A stretch of DNA of 42,144 bases from Phenylobacterium sp. (lineage in GTDB: Bacteria > Pseudomonadota > Alphaproteobacteria > Caulobacterales > Caulobacteraceae). The notes beneath the pieces are model-generated. The model did not search any database. It was not told the origin of the DNA and was given only the letters and a program-made list of their open reading frames with translations. Numbering within the stretch: the stretch's first letter is position 1; every line of letters starts with the position of its first letter. The translations under genes and the position numbers were made by a program. The stretch is from positions 133,085 to 175,228 of the forward strand of contig NZ_JACESE010000009.1 in the NCBI RefSeq assembly GCF_013911965.1, given 5' to 3'. Below, in pieces: positions 35,438 to 42,144 of the stretch.

Positions 35438-38301
35438 CTAGAAGTTGAAGCGCACGCCGGCGAGGTAGCGGCGGCCGGTGCCTTCCACCTCGATCGGGCG
35501 GTTCGTCGCGCCCTGGTAGCGGCGGCCGATTTCGTCGGTCAGGTTGTTGGCGTCGAAGAACAGGGTCAGCTCGGGCCGCACCTGGTAGCGGAGCGACAGG
35601 TCGAGCTGCTCGGTGGCGTCCCAGTAGGTCTCGTCGGTGGCGCCCACGCTCGGCTCGTCCAGCCAGGCGTCCCGCCACTGATAGGAGATGCGCGCCGAGA
35701 CCCCGTAGCGCTCGTAGAAGAGCGAGGCGTTCACCAGCGTGTCCGACATGCCCGGATAGGCCGAGGTGGTTCCGCCCGGCGTCTTGAATTCGCCGTCCAG
35801 GAAGGTGAGGTTCCCCTGGAAGCCGAGGCCCGCCAGCGGACCCGGCAGGAAGTCCCACTGCTGCAGATAGGCGAACTCGACGCCGCTCAGCTCGCCGTCC
35901 GAGCCGTTGAGGGTGGTGGCGTAGTCATAGCCGGTCCGGTCCACGCCCCCCGCGTCGTAGCGGTCGTCCGTGATCACCGTGGTGGCGTCGAAGATCACGT
36001 CGTCCACCTTCCGGTAAAAGGCGCTGACCGAGGCGAGGCCGGCGCCCGGCAGGTACCATTCCAGAGCCGCATCCAGGCCCCACGCGCGCTCCGGCTCCAG
36101 GTCCGGGTTGCCGCCGGTGACGGTCTCGCTGACGTCGTCGACCGCCACGCTGGTGCGGATCTCGCCGAAGGACGGGCGGGCCACGCCGCGGATCAGGGCG
36201 GCGCGCGCCTTGATGTCGCGCGTGATCTCATAGTTCACGTGCAGCGAGGGGAAGAGGTCGGTGTAGTCGTTCTCCACCTCCAGCGGCGTCAGCACGCCCC
36301 CGGCGGCGATGACGCCGGCGCTGGTCAGGTCCACCCGCTCCACCCGCAGGCCGGCCAGGATCTCCCAGGGCCCCGAGTCCACTTGTTCTGAACGTAGGCC
36401 GACAGGATGTCCTCATCGACCGTGAAGCGGTCCTGCGGCTGGACGAGACCGTTCGGATCGTAGAGGCCGGCGGCCGTGGCCTGGGCCAACAGGGCGTCCA
36501 GGTCCTCGCGCAGGCCCGGATTGTCGACATAGGTCACGCCCCAGCCGCGCTGGAAATCGCTGTCCCACGGGGCGGCGGTGATGCGCGGGGTGACGCTCCA
36601 GGTCGTCCCGAGCCGGCCCGCCAGGACCTGCAGCTGGGGCGTGGCGCCGGGCAGGCCGGAGAAGGTGTTGCCGTCGGCGCGGCGCTGGTCGTACTTCACG
36701 CCCGCCTTCAGCACGGCCGCGGCGCCGAAGGAGGTCCAGTCGCGGGCGATGTCGAGCTGGCCGGTCCAGGAGTCGGTGTTCGTCTCCGCGACGATCGGGA
36801 TCAGCACGTCGACCACGGAGCCCGTCTGCGGCAGATCGGCCAGGGCCGCGCCGCGGGAGAAGGTCGCGCCGGGCGTGGAGCGGTAGAGGTCGAGGTCCGG
36901 AATCCCGGCCTCGGCGCCGGTCCAGGCGAGCGACAGGCGGCCCGTGCCGGACGCGAAGTTCTCCTGGACGAGCGGCAGGTTTATGCCGGCGTCGGTGTGG
37001 GTGTAGTTCAGCCGCCAGGCGACGTCCCAGCCGAAGACGTTCTCGTGATCGCCGCCGAGGGTGTTGGCGAAGGTGTCGGAGTAGTAGCGGCCGTACTGCC
37101 AGGTGCCGGTATAGCCGGCGCCGTCGACGAAGCCTGAGTCGCCCACGCGGTTGGCCGGCGACTGGGTGCGGGCGCGCGAGAGCTGGAAGTCGTACTGGTT
37201 GCGCTGCTCGCGGTCGATGAACTCCGAATAGAGGCTGTCGAAGAAGATCCGGCCGCCGCCGTCCGGGCGATATTCGACGCCGAAGTGGCCGGCGTTGTTC
37301 TCCCGCTCCAGCCGATAGGAGCGGAACGAGAAGTCGTCGGCGGTCGACATGTCGCCGTCGCGGCTCCAGGTGATCTCGCGGTTGTCGGTCGTCTGGTTGC
37401 GGCGGTAGTGGGCCAGCGCCGCCGTCACGCCGAAGCGGTCGCCCGACCAGGAGACGCGGCCGGAGAACTGCCGCTGCGGCCCGTCGCCCAGCTCCATCTC
37501 GCCATAGCCGGCGTCGCCGGAGACGTGCAGGCCGCGCTGGTCGAAGGGCGAGCCGGTGACGATGTTGATCCGCCCCGCCAGGGCCTCGGCCGGCTGGTCG
37601 GGGGTCAGGGTCTTGTTGATCTCCAGGGACTGGATGACCACGGCGGGCACGGAGTCGAAGCGGAACACCCGCTCCTCGGCGCCCAGCACGTTGATCCCGT
37701 CCACCGCCACCACGGTCCAGCGCTCCGGCGCGCCGCGCAGCTGGACGTAGCGCTCCTGGCCCTGGTCGCGCTCGATGGCCACGCCCGGCAAGCGCGACAG
37801 GGCCGCGGCCGCCGACTGGTCGGGGAAGCGGCCGATGGCGTCGGCGGCGACGATAGAGACGATGTTCTCCGCCGCCCGCTGCTGGGCGATGGCCGCGGCC
37901 TGGGAGCCGACGATCGGGCTGGCGGTGACGACCACCTCCCCGACCTCGGTGTGGTCCGTGCGGCCGAGGACGATCTGCAGGGGCTGCGCGGTCGGGGCGC
38001 TCACCTGGATCGTACGGGTTTCGAAGCCGGGATAGCGCGCCTCGACCAGGTGCGCGCCGGCCGGCAGGGCGAGTTCGAAGCGGCCCTCGCGGTCGGTGCT
38101 GGTGCGCAGGTCCAGAGCCGGGACGGCGATCTGCACGGCGGCGAGGTAGCGGCCCGCCCCGTCGACCACGCGGCCTTCGACAGATGCGGCGGCGGCCGGG
38201 CTGGCGGCCGGAGCCTGGGCGTGGGCGAGGCCCGCGAGCGGCGCGGACATGGCCGTGGCGAGGAGGAGGGCCTTCAAGGCCCGGCGAGCTGGTTGCGACA
38301 T
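35438..38301 (-). pseudogene. TonB-dependent receptor interrupted by a one-base frameshift
   Basis: A receptor that would be about 954 residues. The first part (38301 down to about 36380) has a Sec signal, a carboxypeptidase-regulatory-like domain (SVEGRVVDGAGRYLAAVQIA), a plug (NIVSIVAADAIGRFPDQSAA; RYVQLRGAPERWT) and half of a barrel up to YVQNK. From there the barrel continues in another frame (DSGPWEILAGLRVERVDL) to the terminal phenylalanine at 35438 (YLAGVRFNF). The total length is two bases more than a multiple of three, so restoring one base near 36379-36384 (for example TGGAC to TGGGAC) rejoins the frames. It is either a recent inactivation or a sequence error; the rest is well preserved. 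It heads the phosphatase-phytase-pstS operon. Confidence 0.9.
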
Positions 38302-38308
38302 GGAGACC

Positions 38309-38324
38309 CCCGTCTTGAGACGGG
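38309..38324. repeat. Inverted repeat at the receptor start codon
   Basis: CCCGTCT-TG-AGACGGG is a perfect seven-base inverted repeat whose near end is seven bases upstream of the receptor ATG. On the receptor mRNA its 3' arm runs into the GGGGG that serves as ribosome site, so it could block translation or be an operator. Confidence 0.55.
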
Positions 38325-38341
38325 CGGTCGGATATCAATTC

Positions 38342-38359
38342 GAACGCATGTACAGTGTG
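38342..38359 (+). promoter_or_regulatory. 18-bp repeat, copy 1 (operator candidate, receptor side)
   Basis: GAACGCATGTACAGTGTG, with a TGTACA core, matches the copy at 38464-38481 at 16 of 18 positions, same orientation. It lies 41 bases upstream of the TonB receptor start, where it could block that promoter. Confidence 0.65.
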
Positions 38360-38366
38360 AAGCCTG

Positions 38367-38381
38367 CGCGAAGTTTTCGCG
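38367..38381. repeat. Inverted repeat between the two operator candidates
   Basis: CGCGAA-GTT-TTCGCG, a perfect six-base inverted repeat with three-base spacer, lies within the divergent region. It may be a further protein-binding site; nothing else assigns it. Confidence 0.4.
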
Positions 38382-38463
38382 ACATCCGCGGATCAAACGC
38401 CGATTTGTCACCGATCTACGCGGCTGGGCTGCGATCCGCACGTCAAGCGCGCGGCCTAAGAGA

Positions 38464-38481
38464 GAACGAATGTACAGTTTG
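38464..38481 (+). promoter_or_regulatory. 18-bp repeat, copy 2 (operator candidate, TetR side)
   Basis: GAACGAATGTACAGTTTG, the second copy of the TGTACA-centred repeat, ends 32 bases before the TetR-type regulator start. One copy near each divergent start suggests control of both promoters by the regulator, including itself. Confidence 0.65.
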
Positions 38482-38513
38482 CCAGCCGAAGCGCCCTGCG
38501 CCATGAAGCGCAC

Positions 38514-39701
38514 ATGAGCGAGACGGCGCGCGATTCCCGTTCCGGCGCCGCCGAGCGGCTGGCCGCGGCGGCCCTCGACCTGGCGCTGGAGGCCGGGCTG
38601 GAGGCGGTGACGGCCCGAGCCGTGGCCGAGCGGGCGGGGGCCAGCGTCTCGGCGACCAACTACCATTTCGGCGGTCTGCCGGCCCTGACGCGCCAGGTGC
38701 GTCGCGCCTGCGTCGCCCACTGCCGCGCCTGGCGGGCGGCCAATCCGCCGGCCACGGCCCCGGCGGCGGCCTGGAGCTCGCAGGCCGCACGGATGGCGGC
38801 GGCCATGATGCGGGCGCTGGACGACCTGCGGCCCTGGCTGCTGCTGATGTCCGATTTCTGGGGCGAGGCGGAGGCGGGCTTCGCCGAGCACGGCGAGGAC
38901 GTGGCCGCCGAGGCCGCCGCCTGGACCGACCACTGGCGCGCGGCGGCGCAGGCCGGCGGCGCGCGGGGCGAGGCGGCCGAGGCCTTCGCCTATCTCGCCC
39001 AGGGGCTGGTGGATCTGCTGATGGGCGAGCCCGACGCCGCCGTGCGCGCGGCCTGGATCATCGATCCCCTGGCGCGGCTGGAGGCGCGGCTGTCACGCGC
39101 CCCGCTGGCCGGCGCCGCGCCCGACCCCGCCGTGCGGCTGCTGGCCGACGCCCCCTCGGCCGAGGGGGCGCGCAAGATCCTGGCCGCGGCCATCGCGGTG
39201 ATCGGCGAGCGCGGCGTGGCGCGGATGACCCAGCGCGAGGTGGCGGCCAAGGCCGGCCTGTCGCTGGCGGCCACCACTTACTTCTTCCGGACCAAGAGCG
39301 ACCTGGTCCGCGCCGCCTTCCACGAGCTGCACCGCCAGGTGCGCCTGCAGGTGTTGGAGGGGCAGGAGCGGCGGCTGAACTGGCCGACCCTGGGCGCCGA
39401 CCTGCTCATCAACCAGGCCGGCCGTGTGCGGGCCCTGAGCGCCCTGGTGCGCGCCGCGGCCCGCGATCCGGCGCTGCGGCCGCTGGCCGAGGAGAACCGC
39501 GCCACCCGCGGGGCCACCTCGCTCGGCATACTGCGCGCCAGCGGGGTGGAGGACGCCGACGGCCTGGACGCCTTCCTCTGGTCGACCCTGATGGGCGCGG
39601 TCTTCCATCGCGCCCGGCTGGCGCCGGCCGAGGCCCAGGCGGACGTCGTCGCGGCCGGCGACGCCCTGCTGCCCGTGGTGTTCGAAGCGGCGCGGCCTTA
39701 A
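38514..39701 (+). CDS. Tandem TetR regulator (two TetR DNA-binding domains in one chain)
   Basis: A 395-residue regulator, about twice the normal TetR length. Residues 12-60 form one TetR helix-turn-helix (LDLALEAGLEAVTARAVAER, then AGASVSATNYHFGG), followed by a helical ligand-type domain to about 195. Residues 218-266 form a second helix-turn-helix (AIAVIGERGVARMTQREVAA, then KAGLSLAATTYFFRTKSDL), again followed by a helical domain. This is an in-frame internal duplication or fusion: a pseudo-dimer on one chain. It is divergent from the TonB receptor-phosphatase-phytase operon, and the two 18-bp repeats between them are likely targets. The ligand is unknown. The ribosome site (GAAG) is modest. 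Confidence 0.88.
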   Translation: MSETARDSRSGAAERLAAAALDLALEAGLEAVTARAVAERAGASVSATNYHFGGLPALTRQVRRACVAHCRAWRAANPPATAPAAAWSSQAARMAAAMMRALDDLRPWLLLMSDFWGEAEAGFAEHGEDVAAEAAAWTDHWRAAAQAGGARGEAAEAFAYLAQGLVDLLMGEPDAAVRAAWIIDPLARLEARLSRAPLAGAAPDPAVRLLADAPSAEGARKILAAAIAVIGERGVARMTQREVAAKAGLSLAATTYFFRTKSDLVRAAFHELHRQVRLQVLEGQERRLNWPTLGADLLINQAGRVRALSALVRAAARDPALRPLAEENRATRGATSLGILRASGVEDADGLDAFLWSTLMGAVFHRARLAPAEAQADVVAAGDALLPVVFEAARP

Positions 39702-39708
39702 GCGCGGC

Positions 39709-39951
39709 TCAGCCGGCCTTGTGCTCGTCGCCCGAGCCCGGATCGAGCAGCTTGTGGGCGTGGATGATGAAGTAGCGCATCAGGGCGTTGTCGACCGTGG
39801 CCTGGGCCTTGGCGCGCCAGGCGGCCAGGGCCTCCTCGTAGGAGGCGAAGGCGCCCACCAGGTCGATCTCCTTCGGATTGCGGAAATGGATGTGCTCCAC
39901 ATCCTCCAGTTCGCCGCCGATCACGATGTGCAAAAGCTGTTTGTCGGGCAT
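39709..39951 (-). CDS. DUF4170 family small protein
   Basis: An 80-residue soluble protein, PDKQLLHIVIGGELEDVEHI onwards, with FRNPKEIDLVGAFASYEEAL and AMVDNALMRYF-type features (here TVDNALMRYFIIHAHKL). It matches the DUF4170 family, common in alphaproteobacteria and of unknown function, often found beside an inositol-monophosphatase-like gene as here. The start is ATG 39951 with GAGG upstream; the longer open frame runs into the neighbouring gene. It follows the CysQ-like gene by 17 bases and ends seven bases from the convergent TetR gene. Confidence 0.85.
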   Translation of the reverse strand: MPDKQLLHIVIGGELEDVEHIHFRNPKEIDLVGAFASYEEALAAWRAKAQATVDNALMRYFIIHAHKLLDPGSGDEHKAG

Positions 39952-39968
39952 AGAATCCTCAGCGAGGG

Positions 39969-40766
39969 TCAGTTTGGTATGGCGATATGCCGGACGCGGT
40001 CCATGATCAATGGGGCCAGCCGCGGCGTCGCGCACAAGAGGCTACGCTGCGACGGAACCTGCTGATTGTAGGTGAACGCGCCACCGAGATGATCGCCGCA
40101 CCAGGCGCCCGATTCCCGGGCCACCAGATCGGCCGCCGCCAGGTCCCAGTCGGCCTTGTTGACCAGGGCCAGCGCCGCGTCGAACTGGCCCGAGGCCACC
40201 AGGCACATGCGATAGGCGGTGGAGTTGCGCGCCTCCACCCGCATCCTCGGCCACGGTTCGGGCCACGACGGATGGCCGAACATCCGCGCGTCGCCCACCA
40301 TGCCGCAGCCCTCCAGCCGCTCGGTGCGGGCCGGCGCGATCATGGAGCCGTTCAGCCAGGCCCCGCCGCCGGCCGTGGCGGTGTAGACCTCGCCCACCTG
40401 GGGGGCATAGACGACGCCCGCGATGGGCTGGCCGTCCTCGACCACGGCGGCCGAGATCACCCACCAGGGGCGGTCCTTCATATAGGCGCGCGTGCCGTCG
40501 ATGGGGTCGACCACGAAGACGCGCCGCCGCGACAGGCGGTCCAGGTCGTCGGCCGTCTCCTCCGACAGCCAGCCATAGTGCGGCCGCGCATCGCCCAGCT
40601 TGGACTTCAGCAGGGCGTCGGTGGCGAAGTCGGCGTTGGTGACGGGGGAATTGCCCTCCTTCCACGCCACCTTCAGGCCCCGCGCCCGCAGGTCGAGCGC
40701 CAGCGTCCCGGCCTCGACGGCCGCCGCCAGGAGCAGGGAGAGGTCCTCGGCGGCGGTGGTCGTCAT
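39969..40766 (-). CDS. Inositol monophosphatase / CysQ-like phosphatase
   Basis: A 265-residue enzyme of the lithium-sensitive, magnesium-dependent phosphatase superfamily. Metal ligands are seen in WLSEETADD (Glu69/Glu70), VVDPIDGTRAYM (Asp87, Asp90) and DWDLAAADLVARESG. The family includes inositol monophosphatase (SuhB), CysQ (3'-phosphoadenosine 5'-phosphate) and histidinol phosphatases; sequence alone does not choose, but the TRAYMKDRPWW region leans towards CysQ-like members. No signal peptide. The ATG overlaps the pmbA stop by four bases, so the two are coupled. Confidence 0.88.
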   Translation of the reverse strand: MTTTAAEDLSLLLAAAVEAGTLALDLRARGLKVAWKEGNSPVTNADFATDALLKSKLGDARPHYGWLSEETADDLDRLSRRRVFVVDPIDGTRAYMKDRPWWVISAAVVEDGQPIAGVVYAPQVGEVYTATAGGGAWLNGSMIAPARTERLEGCGMVGDARMFGHPSWPEPWPRMRVEARNSTAYRMCLVASGQFDAALALVNKADWDLAAADLVARESGAWCGDHLGGAFTYNQQVPSQRSLLCATPRLAPLIMDRVRHIAIPN

Positions 40767-42094
40767 TTGCCCGCGATCGCCAGGCTGTCGACCAGCAGGG
40801 AGGGCGAGTTCGACGCCCCCCGGATCTCCAGATCCGATCCGGGGACCAGCCGGGCGTACATCTCGATCAGATTGCCGGCGACCGTGATCTCGCTGACCGG
40901 ATAGGCGATCTCGCCGTCCTCGAACCAGAAGCCCGAACACCCCACCGACCAGTCGCCGGTGTTGCCGTTCAGCGACGGCCCGAACATGGAGGTGACCAAG
41001 AGGCCCGTCCCCGCCGACTTCATCAGCGCGGCCTTGTCGTCGGTCCCCGGCTGCACCGTCAGGTTCGAGACCCCCACGCCCGGCGGCCCCGCCAGCCCGC
41101 GCGAGGCGTGGCCGGTGGTCTCGAGACCCAGCTGCCGCGCGCTGGCGGAATTGAGCAGCCAGGTGGTCAGCACGCCGCGGTCGATCAGGTCCATCTTCGT
41201 CGCCGCCACGCCCTCGTCGTCGAAGGGGGCCGAGCCCAGGCCCCGCGGACGCAGCGGATCGTCGGTGATGGTCACGTGCTTGCCGAACACCTCCTTCCCC
41301 AGCCTGTCCTTCAGGAAGGAGGAGCCGCGGGCGATGGCCGGGCCGGAAATGGCGCCGATCAGGGGGCTGATGATCGACATGGCCACGCGGTTCTCGAAGA
41401 TCACCGGCGCGGTGGTCGAGGCGATCTTGCGCGAGCCCAGGCGCGCGGTCGCCCGCTCGCCCGCCGTGGTCCCGATGCCGGCGGCGTCCGGCAGGTCGGC
41501 GTGCCAGCGGGTGGAGCGCCCGTCATAGCCGGTCTCCATCGACTGGCCGTCGCCGGCGATGGCCGAGGCGCCGAGCGAGAAGCCCGAGGCCTGGTGCGCG
41601 CCGGAAAAGCCGTGGCTGGTGGCCATCACCCAGCGGGCGGACGACCAGCCGGCCGTGGCCCCGTCGGAATTGACCACGCCCGGCACGGCCCGCGCGGCGG
41701 CCTCGGCCTCCCGCGCCCGGTCCTCCAGGGTCTCCGGCGAAAGGGCGGTGGCGTCATAGAGCTCCAGGTCCGGCAGGGGCCCGCGGGCCAGCCGCTCCTC
41801 CGGCGCGAAGCCGGCATAGGGGTCCTCGGGCGCGAGCCTGGCCATGGCCACGGCCCGCTCCACCAGCTTGGCGCGCGCCTCGGGCGACAGGTCGGAGCCG
41901 GAGACGGTCGCCTGCCGGCGCCCGACGAAGACGCGCAGGCCGAGGTCGCGGCTCTCCTCGCGCTCCACCTCCTCCAGTTCGCCCCCACGGACGGTGATGG
42001 AAAGGGCCTGGCGTTCGGCGGCCACAGCCTCGGCCGCATCGGCCCCGGCCCTCTTGGCCGCGTCGATCAGCTCAGCGAGCAGGTTTTGATCCAT
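40763..42094 (-). CDS. pmbA: TldE/PmbA metalloprotease-family protein
   Basis: A 443-residue PmbA (TldE), complete in the window. It shows the N-terminal alpha/beta domain (ADAAEAVAAERQALSITVRG, GELEEVEREESRDLGLRVFV) and the C-terminal beta domain (GSSFLKDRLGKEVFG; PFDDEGVAATKMDLIDRGVL; GNTGDWSVGCSGFWFEDGEI). With TldD it forms a protease that matures peptides such as microcin B17 and degrades CcdA; PmbA itself lacks the HExxH zinc site carried by TldD. TldD is not in this window. It leads a three-gene unit with the CysQ-like and DUF4170 genes; only 50 bases upstream of it are visible. Confidence 0.95.
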   Translation of the reverse strand: MDQNLLAELIDAAKRAGADAAEAVAAERQALSITVRGGELEEVEREESRDLGLRVFVGRRQATVSGSDLSPEARAKLVERAVAMARLAPEDPYAGFAPEERLARGPLPDLELYDATALSPETLEDRAREAEAAARAVPGVVNSDGATAGWSSARWVMATSHGFSGAHQASGFSLGASAIAGDGQSMETGYDGRSTRWHADLPDAAGIGTTAGERATARLGSRKIASTTAPVIFENRVAMSIISPLIGAISGPAIARGSSFLKDRLGKEVFGKHVTITDDPLRPRGLGSAPFDDEGVAATKMDLIDRGVLTTWLLNSASARQLGLETTGHASRGLAGPPGVGVSNLTVQPGTDDKAALMKSAGTGLLVTSMFGPSLNGNTGDWSVGCSGFWFEDGEIAYPVSEITVAGNLIEMYARLVPGSDLEIRGASNSPSLLVDSLAIAGK

Positions 42095-42144
42095 GCGACG
42101 GATATGGCCCGCGGCGGGTGCGGGGGCAAGCGGGGGGAGCGCTG

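Noticed and set aside
36325-36382. Programmed frameshifting in the TonB receptor
   Set aside because: No slippery heptamer or downstream pseudoknot seen at the junction, and receptors of this family are not known to use recoding; a plain one-base loss or sequence error is simpler.
38405-38411. TTGTCAC as a Pho half-site upstream of the TetR gene
   Set aside because: No second half-site at 11 bases on either side.

Overview
The window is GC-rich chromosomal DNA of an alphaproteobacterium, most likely a member of the Caulobacteraceae (Caulobacter, Phenylobacterium or Brevundimonas type). Three things point there: a chemotaxis operon in the order mcp - STAS - cheY - cheA; a TonB-receptor-rich phosphate region that pairs an ElpS-like lipoprotein with a type II secretion operon; and a short PutA with a separate Lrp-type PutR. 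Genes are tightly packed, with many 1-4 base stop/start overlaps and several TTG or GTG starts backed by good ribosome binding sites. I saw no rRNA, tRNA, CRISPR array, insertion sequence or prophage gene.

Region 1 (1-4333): the end of a chemotaxis operon on the minus strand (MCP, STAS protein, CheY, start of CheA). Facing it is a two-gene plus-strand unit: a degenerate receiver protein whose tail resembles the CheY-binding peptide of FliM, and a small Hpt-like protein. Region 2 (4341-8638): putR and putA, divergent, with an 18-bp palindrome between them, then a DsbA/HCCA-isomerase-like protein. Region 3 (8851-12326): a Tat-exported flavin amine oxidase followed by an exported RidA homologue, then an SLC13-type anion permease. 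Region 4 (12334-15977): an osmotic-stress group of trehalose-6-phosphate synthase, an MscS channel and, divergently, a potassium-channel-like protein with a C-terminal zinc ribbon.

Region 5 (16142-38301) is the centrepiece, a phosphate-acquisition island of about 22 kb. On the plus strand a Pho-box-like array precedes an ElpS-like lipoprotein and a TonB receptor, which end in an intrinsic terminator. A near-consensus Pho box (CTGTCAT-N4-TTGTCAC) then precedes a twelve-gene gspC-to-gspN operon. Converging on it, on the minus strand, are a TonB receptor broken by a one-base frameshift, a secreted tyrosine/inositide-type phosphatase, a beta-propeller 3-phytase lipoprotein, a PstS-like phosphate-binding protein and the prepilin peptidase gspO that the secretion system needs. 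The likely logic is that phosphate starvation, through PhoB, switches on a secretion machine and surface lipoprotein, while the opposite operon releases, imports and binds phosphate from organic phosphates.

Region 6 (38302-42094): an unusual regulator with two TetR DNA-binding domains in one chain, divergent from the receptor operon. The intergenic region holds two copies of an 18-bp repeat that look like its operators. Then come a DUF4170 protein, an inositol monophosphatase/CysQ-like enzyme and PmbA/TldE, all on the minus strand.
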